A stretch of DNA of 64,000 bases from Tulasnella sp. 424 (taxonomy: Eukaryota > Basidiomycota > Agaricomycetes > Cantharellales > Tulasnellaceae). The notes below the pieces were generated by a model, which did not search any database, was not told where the DNA came from, and saw only the letters and a program-made list of their open reading frames with translations. How positions within the stretch are numbered: position 1 is the stretch's first letter; the number at the start of each line of letters is the position of its first letter. The DNA is taken from NCBI GenBank assembly GCA_019633425.1, contig WSUB01000041.1, forward strand, positions 124,001 through 188,000, given 5' to 3'. This document shows positions 24,781 to 36,503 of the stretch, in pieces. A program made the position numbers and the translations under genes.

Positions 24781-27560
24781 AGGTACTCAACTCGGTTCGA
24801 CCACCTGGTTCTGGATTCCTTGGGCGTTATGTTGCCGTTTTTCTTGTTTCCAAGAGGGGCGGTCTTCCTCCTTTGTTCTTCCTCCGTATTCGCCATGCTT
24901 CGAGCGGCGCGAGTTCGGGGTTCAAGAACTGGTATTACAGAACAGTATGATACAGAACGAATGGTTACATCCACGCTACGATCGCAATTCAGGACTAATT
25001 TACTCTAATTTGAAGTCTTCGCGCATCCCAAAGCCCGTCCCTCCACCTTTCAGTTCTCCAAGTCGGAACCGCGTCAAGCGAGATTTTCGCTTGCTGTCCG
25101 TCAGGCCACCAGCTCCCAAGGCAAATGCGTCCAGAGAGGGATTCCGTGTGATGCCGACGGTGTCAGAGAATGACGATGTGAGGTTCTCGAGGTTGAGGCG
25201 AAGGAAAACGAAGACGCCAAGTACAAGACACAGCGCAATTACGAGTAGGGCGATCTTTTGACATCAACAAGGTTAGAAACCGAAAGCACGATGTTCCCGA
25301 AATTCTAAGGCACTCACCCCATAAGGTAACCACAGGTTCAGCCTATCGTACGCATATACGGTGTCCTGCCTAGTGACGGCACAGGAGCTGTCCTGCGTTC
25401 CCAGGTCCATGGTCAAAATTGCTGCTGAAATGTTATGCGACAGCTGCTCGATTCCGCGAGCCACGTTGCCCCATGTATATTCGATGCCGCTATTCAAAGA
25501 CGTGTCAAAGAAGGCAGTTGAGGTGGCGGATGAATTGAATTGGGGAGTCCAGCCGAGGGGTTCGCGCAGGACTGAAGTTGTGCCAAGGAGCAAAGACCGG
25601 GTAGCGGCGGCGATGGAGTATAGTTGCAGTGTGTATATCCATTCCCCAATCGGCATACTTGGGTCATTGGTTCCTGCGGTGTTATGAAGGTCTCCCGTGA
25701 GGTTGACGTTGTAAGTAACGATTTGCTGCCCGTTCGTAGTTTGGACCTAGTGTGGAGATGAGAGGAATCAGAGGTGTTCCAACAATGAAAGACTGCTGCC
25801 CAGAGGAAAGAAAAGGGGAAAAAACCAAAGATATATACTACTCACCGTAAAATCATACTGCGCCGCTTCAACGGTGCAGAGTGCGGTGCCATTTGTGCCA
25901 GATTGCGTTGAGGATTTCCAAAAGACGTAGAAGGGGGTTATAGGACCAGTTCCGGAGGTGGTGGCATTCCAATAGATTTCATCCCAGCCGCTCGAATTAT
26001 ATACACCACCCCCCATTCCAGCAGGGAGCTCGACACCTTCCTGGCATTGGAAAGCAAAGGACGGGAGCGATACAGAGTAGGTGCAATTTAAGCCGCACGC
26101 CTGAGGAAGCGAAAGGATTTCCTGGCCCACAACAGTTGATGTTGCGAGCTTTTGGGCAACTGGGGTGGAGCCGGTCCAGTCGCTGTATCCTCCTGCAAGG
26201 TACAGCTTGCTCCCATCCCCCCCGTTTGTAAGGTTGCCGGTTGGGACTTGGCATGGCACCGATAAGTCGGTGATGGTGTGGGGGATTACTCGCAAGGAGG
26301 ATGGGGCGAGGACCGTTGAGATGGGTAGCAGGAAGGACAATGCTGCAGTGATGACGAGGAGCGGGCTGTTGAGGATGGTTAAAGAGAAAAATGTCGCCAT
26401 TCCATCCTTGTTCGCAACGAGATAAACGTTGTCGATTTCTAGATTGCGTAGAGTCACAAGAAGAAAGAAGCTGTTCAGTCCCGCGGTATGGGTCGACTGG
26501 AGGGGTACGACGAACCTGAGAATGTCATGAATTTCCTCCGTAAACTCAGCCACATAAGTTGACAGGTCACAAAGCTCAGAGACGTCGCGAGTGCCGTTCT
26601 GAAGCCGAACGCAAAGGCAGTTCCAACACGGCTCATCCAAACTTGAGAAACAGGCAAGAGGTCGCTACAGAGCATGGAACCAAATCATATTAAGCAACAG
26701 TGGGGTAAGACGGAAGGTGCCGTAACTTACATAGACTTTCGATCTGCGTAGGCGTTGAAGAGATGGTGGCCAAGAGCAAGAAGAGCTCCAAGAAGGAGTA
26801 TGAGTGTCGGTTTCAGGAGGGGCATTATTGGTTCCGTCGATTTGGTCGCATGAACTGTGGAAGGCGGGGGGTCCTTGCGTTTCATAGCGATGTTAGTTTT
26901 GTGTCATGAGGATCGTTTCAATAGGGTCACTGACAGGAGATGGCCCTCTTTCAGAATCCTGGGCACTTGCTTGAGAACCACCGACAGGAGATGACCGTCC
27001 TTCAGAATCTTGGGCACTTGCTTGAGAACCACTGGCAGAAGCCCGGTCTGCATCATTACGGTCATCCTGCTCGGCCGCACTAAGACTGGAGTATTGAACG
27101 TGACCCGACATTGAATTAAACTTGAACTAGATTTGACTATAACAGAGTGAGATAATGTACGTGCAATGGTGAGTGGTTGGATGTGGTTGCGATGTGTGTG
27201 AGGGAGCTAACTGGGTGGAGCCCAGCAAGCCTTTATCCAGAGATAAATGAATCAGAAGGCGCAGAGACGGTCTTCTCTAGGGATGACCGAGCCCCCCACG
27301 TTGCCCTGTCGACTCCAGAAACCGCGGCAACGGGTGGTGCATAAGGAGCCAGTCTTCGCGCCACCTGCGGGAGATCGAGCACTCCAGCTGAGGAGGGGGT
27401 GGGCTGTGGCGAGGTGATCCTCGACCTGAAACTACTGCACAGGTGTAGCACTGGATTTTGACCTGCCGCGCCGCCAAGCCCGTCACGGGTTATTCCGAGA
27501 TCTGCGTAGTGGCGTTCCACGTTCGCACAGTTTGGCCTACGTTGAGATTCAGACCGCGCT
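24781..27560 (-). repeat. Segmental duplication, unit 2 (contains MPF5)
   Basis: Partner of unit 1 (see that entry for the matching landmarks). The upstream block from 27112 to about 27370 aligns base by base, with small indels, to 24165-24430, so promoter elements are likely shared. Confidence 0.75.
25000..27111 (-). CDS. Membrane protein family copy 5 (MPF5), six exons, 581 aa
   Basis: Subfamily 2. The exons are 27111-26935, 26873-26731, 26664-26516, 26438-25846, 25746-25318 and 25254-25000. It is longer than MPF4 because exon 1 carries an internal 17-codon tandem duplication (GSQASAQDSE occurs twice). TM1 ends GHHLFNAYADRKS. The Trp before TM2 is present (QVWMSRVGTA). The ectodomain cysteines are VPCQV, ACGLNC, FQCQEG, ALCTV and SSCAV. 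The glycine-rich stretch PAGMGGGVYN near the middle differs from MPF4, an indel zone of the ectodomain. The tail is NLENLTSSFSDTVGITRN, with Leu replacing the usual Pro of NPENL. Confidence 0.87.
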
Positions 27561-28207
27561 CCCTCGCCCGCTCGGCGATGAGCTTTCCAGACCCACGTAC
27601 TCGTTCTAAGAACACTTTTTCATCAAGGCCGCTGCCATACAAGTCGTGAGTTGCTATTGGACTGAGCAAAGCGAAACCAGGACCCTTAGGTTTTTTTCTA
27701 TACCTTGCACAGACGGCCTACCCCATGGACTATCAGCTTTGCCCATAGCATCCATGCTTTGGCACTTATTTCAGCCAAAGCATTACTCCTCGACCGCGAA
27801 GTTACAACAGTGTGGTTGACGCTTCGAACACTCCAAGTCGCTGCTGTTGGTGCCGGCCTGTGGACCGTCCTGATCAATCCAATTCCGCAATGGAGGGTAC
27901 CACCGGTTTTGCACGTACGCTCCGGCCATTTTACTTAACAATGCGAGCTGTTCTAACGAATTGACGTCTTAGTGGTCAGGCTTCATATCAGCTTCCATAT
28001 TACTCTTCCTCCAACAACTGTCGCTTTCCGTCGCGCTTCATAACCTCTCTCCGCTTCGGTGCGTCATTATAAACCTAGTCGGAGATAGGGTGCTGAAATC
28101 GTTTTTTAGCTTTATCATTATCACACAGACATACCCATTCTGGCTTCCGCATCTTCTTTCTCCGACTTCGGTAACGCTGCATCCACGTGTTTCACGCCAA
28201 GAGATGG
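27112..28207. other. Divergent intergenic region between MPF5 and the zinc transporter
   Basis: The proximal part (to about 27560) is the duplicated MPF promoter flank. The rest precedes the transporter start and has no recognisable gene, though a non-coding first exon of the transporter could lie here. Confidence 0.5.
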
Positions 28208-30925
28208 ATGAAGCTAACGCCCCTTGACGTCCTACAGATTCTTTCCACCGTTTTGATCGCGTCCTCATTCGTACTTTCATGGCTGCTCGACGAAATCGCA
28301 CCTTCGGTCATTCAATACCCCGCCATTCTCACCTATGGGAGCATCGTCACTTACGTCGCCTCGTCGTACTTCCTACAACAACAACAAATCCCTCTTATCC
28401 CTGTAGTTGGAGAATGGATCACCCTGTGGGCCACCATCTCTGGAGCTGCTGCTATCACCATTCCTGTCGAACTGCTCAGCCACGTCTTGGTGAGTTTAGG
28501 CACCTGGGGTCCACGCATTTCTCTAACCATGTGGACATCTTCGAACTTCTAAAATAGGGAAGACAATCTCAACACCCTACTATCCCCTGGGCCACACTCG
28601 TACCGACCATTCCTCTCCTCGCGTTCACAAGCATACACGTCTTCTACCTAATCAATCGTGCTCTCATAGCCGGAACGATCGCCATTACAAACGCCACGCT
28701 CCCTCCGCCTCGCTACCTCCTCCCGACGTTCGCAAGCACCTTCCTTTCGGCCGTGTTTATCAGTAAACTCGGCTTCGCTATCGGATCATCGTGGAGTGAT
28801 TTGGCCGTATCAGCCGTCCTATACACCGGCTGCTTGAAAGGAGTCCCTTCGGGAGCTATCGACGTACCAACGCGTACTGGGGCAACAAGGACCGCTCGTA
28901 CCTACCTCAAGGTTATCATGGAGAATGACGAGTCCAGGAAGATCTTCTACTTCCTGCTGGTGAACTTGGCGTACATGGTCATTCAGCTGCTCTGGGGTTT
29001 CTGGACAAACTCGCTGGGCTTGGTGTCCGACGGTTAGTGTCTTTCTGGCCAGCGATTGTGTTGGCCTTAACTGATGTTTTCCCCCTAGCCATTCACATGT
29101 TTTTCGACTGCTTGAGTGTCGGTGGTAAGAGCCTAGACTTCGTTCGAAAGAGCTGATGTGTTCCAGTTACTTACTCTCGTCTTTTTTAGTCGGGCTTATG
29201 GCGTCAGTCATGGCGAACTGGCCGCCCAACGAATCTTTTACCTACGGTTACGGTCGAATTGAAACGATATCCGGTTTTGCGAACGGAATATTCCTCATCT
29301 TGATCTCCGTTTTCATTGCCTTTGAAGCAGTTCAGCGAATGTGAGTCTTGGACAGTCCATTTCCGTTTTGAAAAAATGACGGATGTGCTGAACCCCGGGT
29401 CCTCTGCTGCAGCATCGATCCTCCTGAAATGGGCAACTTCAAGCAGCTCTTGATTGTCAGTACGTTGGGGCTGGGCGTGAACCTGTTCGGCATGTTCGCC
29501 ATTGGTGGTCATCATCATCACGTACGTTATGCTCGATCGACCCTGAGATTCCTGTTGTGGATATTAACCCCTCCTGGGTTTCAGGGACATTCACACTCGC
29601 ATTCGCACTCGCATTCACATTCGCATGCCCCGGAACCCAAGGTTAGCTATGTTCCGATTGTCGTTGCACGACTGTTCGCGTAACTCATCGTTTTCTCTTT
29701 CAGCCTACTCATTCTGATCATTCTCATGGGCATGACCATAGCCACTCCCACCGAGAGCACGACCACAGCCACTCCAACAACGGGTACGGATCATCGTCCC
29801 TTAGTAGCCATAGTGGCCACGGTCATAGTCACGATGGGCATGGTCATGGTCATTCTCATGATCATGATGACTGCGATGATAGCCATGTAGGTTCCTTTCG
29901 CATTTAGGTGTTTGCCCTCCTATGTTAATTTGTGTCCTCGTTGTAGAGTCATTCTCAAGCCCCTCCGCGGCGGCGGAGCAACTCGGTGCACTGGGTAGGT
30001 TGTCCTCTATTCCGACTGCGGCGGGTTGTTGAATGTCTCTCTGCAGGCTGACCAGCTCCACACGAACGGGCACGACTCGGACGATCACTCGCACTCGCAT
30101 TCTCACTCGCATTCATATCTCGACAATCGGAAACAAACCTCTCCAGTTCCACTCGACTTTGACCAATCTCCTCCCAGCTCACCAGCAACGCCCAATGGTA
30201 TATACTCGCCGATCACACCGTCATACCGGTTCGAACACGACGATCATCTGGACGCGTTCCACCCCGATCAACACAAGCATGATGACCATGACCATGGGCA
30301 TAGTCACAACATGCGGGGCGTCTTTTTGCATGTCATGGCTGTGAGCTTTTTCCACTGCTAACGCCATTACACACGTCTAAGAACTCATTCCTTTTGACTT
30401 TATTTTTGAAAGGACACCCTGGGTTCTGTCGGAGTCATTATATCCACCATCCTTATTGAGCTTTATGGCTGGACCGGATTCGACCCGATAGCTTCGCTCT
30501 TCATCGCCGTTCTCATCGCCGGCAGCGTGATTCCTTTGGTTATCGACACTGGAAAGGTTCTTTGCTTGGACATTGGAGAAAAAGAGAAAAACGTTCAAGA
30601 CGCTTTGCACGAGGTGGGTTTACGGGGTTGCAGTTCTTCTCCAGATTGTGGTAGCTGATATCTTATCCCCCAACAGCTCTCCAACGTGGAAGGCGTTGCG
30701 TCATACTCTGAAGCTAGATTCTGGCCAAAGGATTCAGCAGCCGTCGTTGGCTCCATTCACGTTCGATTGACGCCATCAGCCTCGTCGTATGATCCGACTG
30801 GTCCCCACTCGGTCAAGAAGACGTCCTACACAAACGTTGACAGGGTCATAGATAGAGTGGACCGCCTCCTGAAGAGCAAAATCCCTGGCCTAGATGACTT
30901 GTCGATACAAGTGGAGGGTAGCTAA
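28208..30925 (+). CDS. MSC2: CDF zinc transporter of the MSC2/ZnT5-7 group, eleven exons, 694 aa
   Basis: A cation diffusion facilitator that moves zinc into the ER and Golgi lumen by proton exchange. The exons are 28208-28489, 28558-29032, 29089-29124, 29190-29340, 29413-29521, 29585-29641, 29704-29886, 29947-29994, 30047-30340, 30413-30613 and 30677-30925; all join in frame. Several extra N-terminal TMs precede the CDF core, as in yeast Msc2. Both zinc-site HxxxD pairs are visible: H255/D259 in AIHMFFD and H542/D546 in HVMADTLGS. Between them, residues about 345-540 form a very long His-Ser-rich cytosolic loop. The C-terminal domain ends IPGLDDLSIQVEGS. The start ATG follows an out-of-frame ATG four bases upstream. 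The assignment to Msc2 rather than another CDF rests on the N-terminal TM extension. Confidence 0.9.
29585..30340 (+). repeat. Histidine-rich loop encoded over four exons
   Basis: Repeated CAT/CAC-TCN codons (His-Ser) and Asp-His pairs fill exons 6, 7 and part of 9 of the zinc transporter. The stretch is interrupted by small introns and a Ser-Pro-rich segment with possible proline-directed phosphosites (QTSPVP, QSPPSSPATP). Such loops in CDF proteins bind or sense zinc. Confidence 0.8.
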
Positions 30926-31374
30926 TGAACCACGGTACAGTCTGGAGGTCCTGGTCAGGACAAGAAGTGGTTGACAGCGGGTTGGTCATCGCGGGTGTAA
31001 TAGGTTGATGTTCGGCTACTTGGTGTATCTCATTCGTTAGCCTTCGCGTTAGATTTTCATAATAGCAGGTAGTTTGAGACTGCCGAATGAAGAGACGAAT
31101 GTCCGTATGATGCTGCATGCGTACAACAACTGTCTTACAACGGCTAACATGGTCGGGAATTGTTCAGAGGAGACACCAAGGACTTTGCAACCTCGAAGCG
31201 ACATATATCGTGACACGATTCGCAAAACGAACTAGATGGGCAACCTAAATAACTATGTTTTCACAGGAACGGAGAAATCGTACAGAGGCCGAACGCGAAA
31301 GTCGGATAAAGATCCTGCCGCGGAGCGGGTACATACCCAACCGTCCTCGAGTTACCTGTAAGCCTCCTTGAAGG
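30926..31374. other. Convergent spacer
   Basis: The 3' regions of the zinc transporter and of the duplicated gene copy A. No gene is seen. Confidence 0.5.
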
Positions 31375-32930
31375 TTAGAGAATAGGCGTTGTCGAGAACT
31401 CGACTTGCTGGGGATACCGAAGGTCGGCGAGCTCTTTTCCGACCGAACCTGGCAGCCATCCGCGCCGGACGTTAACAAGGATACGCGAGACGGTTTCGGG
31501 CAACGCCGTCAACTCAGTCCCGTCCTTGAGAGTCTTGACGGATATCATATCCTCGAATATCTGGATTGTCCACCTGATTAGCTCACTTTGCCCTATCACG
31601 GAAACAGTATGTAAAATTGCCTGATGAGAAAAAATCGGATGCGCCCTTCTTGCTCCAAGGGTAGGAGACGGGCCAGTCAGTGCCGAGCACATAGCTACAC
31701 GAAATCGAAGGGTTTAGCGACCTGGGCAAAATTGATTGGAGGCAACAACGACGCACCAAGACTAGTTTCGCAGACACCATCCATCGACATTGGCGTATTC
31801 GGCTTCAATGCCCCGGGAGACGTGCACCACGGGTTGCCAAGGCTTTCCCGGTCGAGTGCCCCCGACTACAGAGTGCCACAGCCCGCAGACCTGGTTTCCG
31901 TAGTTATTTCACTCGCCATACCTCACACATCAGAGTCAGATAATTCCTAAGCCTTTTTCGGAGTAAAAACTGAAGATCGTGCGTCGGTCTCTCTGGCCGA
32001 TCCAAAGAGCTTTTACATACAACTCACCTCTGATTCCGAAGAAGACCACCTGGTCCCGACACAGATCGCAAACACTTCGGTTTCGGGAGAAGCGTCCTGC
32101 CAAACCCACCGTCAGATATGAACATCCATGGAAGGCAAGGACACTCACAGTTTATCAACGTCGAGACAGCTTGTTGCACGACTCTGCATGCGACGGTCTC
32201 ATCTTGAAGGAAACCCCTGGGAGGATGAGGTTTCAGAGTGCGCAACGAAATTTAGACCACATTGAGCTTACCGCATGGCAAATTCGAGACCACCTTGGTC
32301 CATGGAGTTGGGTACGCTCTCGCCAGATATTCTGAAACAGATACTGAGGAGATCTTCAGTGAAACAGAGTCACGGGCGATAATCCGGGACTGCTGACCTG
32401 ACATAGTCTGGCGGCTGGCTACCCGGGAAGTGGCGAAAAGGCCGAGGTTGTAAAGAATGGATGCGACGAGCTGGTGACGTAGGTGCTCACGCGAGAACGG
32501 GAAAGGGAGTTAAACTAGTCCAAGTCAGAACTTGGGCAGTCCAGAGTTGAATTGCGCGTACTTACCTCGACCACGTCCGCAGAACGCAGTGGCGATTCTA
32601 GCTCAGGGGTGGCGTTTGGAGGGCGTCCAATGCCGACAGAAGGCAACCCCGGCAGTCGTTACTATCGACATCATACGTTGCCCCGCGGATGCGCCAGAGG
32701 CGTTTAAGAACACGGCATCCACCTTTGGAGTGTCTCGACCCCGCCGTCGGGATTTCCGAAGGCTACCATGCCCAGACCTCGATCAGAAGACAACTATCTA
32801 AGCCACGCTTGCTCTTCCCTGCGAGTAAAATTAGGGTTAGAGAGTCCTGTCGTTGGCAGGGGATGAGAAGAAGAGCTTACGACGTAGGGCAGGGGCGGCC
32901 GCAGACCTCCTAGCGCTGGAGGTCTCTCTT
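31375..32930 (-). pseudogene. Tandem copy A of an unidentified multi-exon gene, likely decayed
   Basis: Matches copy B (about 33030-34690) over most of its length. Several frames are conserved with mainly synonymous change, for example LVASILYNLGLFATSRVASR then, after an intron, SVSEYLARAYPTPWTK. A following exon reads KMRPSHAESCNKLSRR and then meets TGA and TAA, where copy B stays open. Further on, GTDWPVSYPWSKKGASDFF and a clean C-terminus (GWLPGSVGKELADLRYPQQ) ending at 31375 look coding. GTDWP is reminiscent of the end of amidohydrolase-2 type TIM barrels, but I see no upstream metal-ligand motif, so this is only a hint. I cannot give a product. Confidence 0.45.
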
Positions 32931-33029
32931 GCGTTTAAATGAATAGTAAGATGAGCGAATGGCTTTTAGGGAGCGGTCGATGCCGATAGCTTGTGCGAGA
33001 AGGGCAGTCATCTGTCCCGACCGTCAGCT

Positions 33030-34690
33030 CACGGAAATGAGAGGCGGTTTGAGACAACGGCGTCGGCTCAGTCCCGCTGTCGAGAGTCTCAAGGGATATC
33101 ATAACCCCGAATACCTGGATCACCCAAATAATTAGCTCACTTCGCCCTATAACAGAAATAATATGTGCACTTACTTGATGCAAAGAAATCGGATGCGCCC
33201 TTCTTGCTCCAAGGGTAGGAGACGGGCCAGTCAGTGCCGAGCAACATAGCTACACGAAATCGAAGGGTTTAGCGACCTGGGCAAAATTGATTGGAGGCAA
33301 CAACGACGCACCAAGACTAGTTTCGCAGACACCATCCATCGACATTGGCGTATTCGGCTTCAATGCCCCGGGAGACANNNNNNNNNNNNNNNNNNNNNNN
33401 NNNNNNNNNNNNNNNNNNNNNNNNNNNNNNNNNNNNNNNNNNNNNNNNNNNNNNNNNNNNNNNNNNNNNNNNNNNAACAACGACGCACCAAGACTAGTTT
33501 CGCAGACACCATCCATCGACATTGGCGTATTCGGCTTCAATGCCCCGGGAGACATGCACCACGGGTTGCCAAGGCTTTCCCGGTCGAGTGCCCTCGACCA
33601 CGGAGTACCACGGCCCGCAGGCCTGGTTTCCGTAGTTATTTCACTCGCCATACCTCACACATCAGAGTCAGATAATCCCTAAGCCTTTTCCGGAGTAAAA
33701 ACTGCAGAGGGTGCGTCAGTTCCTCGACCACATCCAAAGAACTGAACATCCAACTTACCTCTGATTCCGAAGAAGACCACCTAGTCCCGTCGTCGATCGC
33801 AAACGCTTCGTCGTCCGGGGAAGCGTCCTGACAAACCCATCGTCAGATATGGATATCCATGTATAGCAGGGACACTTACATTTTCTCGACGTCGAGACAG
33901 CTTGTTGCCCGACTCTGCACGCGACGATTTCATCTTGAAGGAAACCCCTGGGAGGATGAGGTTTCAGAGTGGGCAACGAAATTTAGACCACATTGAGCTT
34001 ACCGCATGGCAAATTCGAGACCGCCTTGGTCCACGGAGTTGGGTACGCTCTCGCCAGAGGTTCTGAAACAGATACTGAGGAAATCGTTAGCAAAACAGAG
34101 TCCCCGGCGATAATCCGGGACTGCTAACCTGACGTAGTCTGGCGGCTGGCCACCCGGGAAGTGGTGAAAAGGCCGAGGGTGTAAAGAATGGATGCGACGA
34201 GCTGGTGACGTAGGTGCTCACGCGAGAACGGGAAAGGGAGTTGAACTAGTCCAAGTCAGAATTGGGGCAGTCCAAAGTTGAATTGGGCGTGCTTACCTCG
34301 ACCACGTCCGCAGAACGCAGTGGCGAATCTAGCTCAAGGGTGGCGTTTGGGGGGCGCCCAATGCCGACGGAAGACGACCCCGGCAGTCGTCACTATCGAC
34401 ATTACACGTTGCCCCGCGGATGCGCCAGAGGACTTTGAGAACACGGCATCCACCTTGGGAGTATCTCGACCCCGCCGTCGAGATTTCCCAAGGCTACCAT
34501 GTCCCGACCTCAATCAGAAGACAACTACCTAAGCCACACTTGCTCTTCCCTACGAGTTAAGTTAGGGTGAGAGTCCTGTCGTTGGTAGGAGATGAGAAGA
34601 AGAGCTCACGACGTAGGGCAAGGGCGGCCGCAGACCTCCCAGCGCGGTTGGAGCGCTGCAGGTCACTCGCGTTCAATGGATGGTGAGTGA
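33030..34690 (-). CDS. Tandem copy B of the same unidentified gene, interrupted by an assembly gap
   Basis: Exon-like segments on the minus strand, from the 5' side: GIGRPPNATLELDSPLRSAD; LVASILYTLGLFTTSRVASR; SVSEPLARAYPTPWTKAVS; a start-like MKSSRAESGNKLSRRREN; DASPDDEAFAIDDGTRWSSS; FLLRKRLRDYLTLMCE; and ACGPWYSVVEGTRPGKPWQP. All are flanked by GT and AG sites in compatible phases. This copy lacks the stops of copy A, but its 3' end diverges after GASDFF (33.2 kb) and does not share the clean terminus of A. The start codon is not secure. The function is unrecognised. Confidence 0.4.
33378..33475. other. Assembly gap (98 N)
   Basis: The 79 bases before the gap (33299-33377) are identical to the 79 bases after it (33476-33554). 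This suggests two contig ends that overlap rather than a true missing segment. Confidence 0.9.
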
Positions 34691-35640
34691 AGAGTGGATC
34701 TTGTCATATTGGGTGTTGCTGGCTTGGGTAGTCTGTGAGGTTCGCGATGCTGCTGGAGGTGGGGGATGTTAAGAGAAAGAGGAAGGAACGCCAAAAAGGG
34801 TCCAGTGTTAAATAGAGTGGTCGTTCCCACAGTTGCCACGTCCCGGGTTGACCGAGGTTTATCTACGATGACGACATGTGACGCTGCCAGTTGTTGACTG
34901 ATGTCGGGGATGGAATGAAAGGAGAACGACTGGCAGGAGTCTAGCTAACTAGGTCCGTCCTCGCTCAATACATCGAACCAACTCGCAACGCCGGCGCCGT
35001 ACTTTCAGCGAAAGGTCGTGTTTCTGGGTCGTGAACATCTAAAGGCCACTCTGCACTGCAAACAAATTATAATATTTAGACAGAGTTTGTCACAGGTGGT
35101 TCGAAAACAAAAAGGTCATGCTGGACTAAAGCAGTCTTTCCATTGGTGACCAAAAGGGGAATTCGGCTTCACGAATATCGTCCTGACGAGATAAAAGAGG
35201 CCCACTAGGAGAAACTGGTAATGGATGCTAGATTTTAAATACATTCTGTATTCCAGGCAGTACGAAAGTTTACACCGATAGCATGTTTGCGGGATCTGCT
35301 CGACCTGGGCGCGGTGCGCGCCGGACCTCCCCCGGCCACTGGAACAAACAAGAGCCGACACCCTCAGCATTTCCAAACTATTCGGGGAAGCAAGTAAGAC
35401 CCAACCCCGCCACCTCCCTCTTCCAATTTTGACTAGCTCACTCATCGCCTTCTCCGCATGCACACCTTCTACACACTTCAAGGAGAAGAAACCATGGAAG
35501 AGACCCCATTGCAAATGGTTCGTGCCGTAGTCTAGCAAAACGCCCGACAGCACCCTGACCTTGCGCGATGCCAGGCTCACCGACTCCAACGCAGCCGGAT
35601 GAAGAGCTGCAAAGCAAAAGCCGGAAAACTCACCTCAATG
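34691..35640. other. Region without a supportable gene
   Basis: Between the duplicated minus-strand gene and the next plus-strand frame. A 157-codon minus-strand open frame (35116-35589) has no domain and mixed composition. Some plus-strand pieces near 35330-35580 could be upstream exons of the next gene but did not join convincingly. Confidence 0.4.
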
Positions 35641-36503
35641 GAAGCGAACCCGGCCATCAACAATGTCCGCGCCTTCACTTATGAGGCGCATGTCTGGAAG
35701 GAACCAGGGATAACAGCACGCCTCCGTCGAGGATTGTTCGATGCAGACGCCAAGGTGGTAAGGAAATCCTGTAAACTCGCTTCGCATTTCACGTGTCGAT
35801 AGTTGGCCCAGGCGTTCAAAACGGTACATACGTTGTGCATACCTTCGGAGATGGTCGTGGTGGACGAAGGTGGTACTTGTGGATATCTGGTCGGCATCGA
35901 ACCGGCCGTCGCACCAGGGCTCGTGCTCGACCACCTATTGCTGACGAACGGCCTCGTTCTACCTGACCTGGCCAACTCTACTATTCTGCTCGCCCAACAA
36001 CCCAGCCTTGAAGTCGACTTTCTTGGCCGCATAAAGAAATTGGACGTGGAGCTGAGTCCCTTGTCAGACGCCGGGGTGGGGGCACTCTTCAGAGAGGTAT
36101 GAGACGTTCCCCATCCGATAACGGCTCAGAAAGACTCTGATAAGAGACAAAAGCGTTATGCAGCCTTTTCCGAGGTCCAAATTAGCTGTCTGCCCTTTCA
36201 ATTCGACCAATCCGCGAAGAGCCGACGGCCTTCGGTCCAGCGTCTGAACCTACCAACACGTGGAGAAGCCGAGAGCTTGACCGAGCAGGAAACTACTGAG
36301 GACATGGTTTATGGGCGGTTGGATGGCGATGGCGATGCCTTGGGCACCCCGCCGAGCTCTACGATTTCGACCCCGGTCCTTCGGCCCGTCCGTCCAGATG
36401 TGTGTACATTCAACTACCGACACGGTCTGAACCACCACTAATGCCTACATTGTTCAATTAGGATTTCAACATCGATCTCCTACCAGTGAAGTACAGGACT
36501 TAG
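35641..36503 (+). CDS. Uncharacterised protein, incomplete model
   Basis: Two exons join cleanly: up to 35757 (KEPGITARLRRGLFDADAK) and 35803-36096, a hydrophobic, protein-like stretch with GTCGYLVGIEPAVAPGLVLD and ANSTILLAQQPSLEVDFLG. Further exon candidates are 36164-36399 and a short last exon 36462-36503 ending TAG, but the phase between 36096 and 36164 does not fit my choice of sites. The true first exon may lie upstream of 35641. I do not recognise a family. Confidence 0.4.

Noticed and set aside
33250..33651. 133-codon minus-strand frame running through the N gap
   Set aside because: It is open only because N codons are not stops; the same peptide occurs on both sides because of the repeated 79 bp.
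31375..34690. A pair of LTRs or a transposon
   Set aside because: The two units carry spliced, frame-conserved segments with mostly silent changes and have no TG..CA ends or target duplication, which fits gene duplication better.
35116..35589. 157-codon minus-strand open frame
   Set aside because: No domain, no splice partner and a plausible plus-strand alternative; not supportable as a gene.
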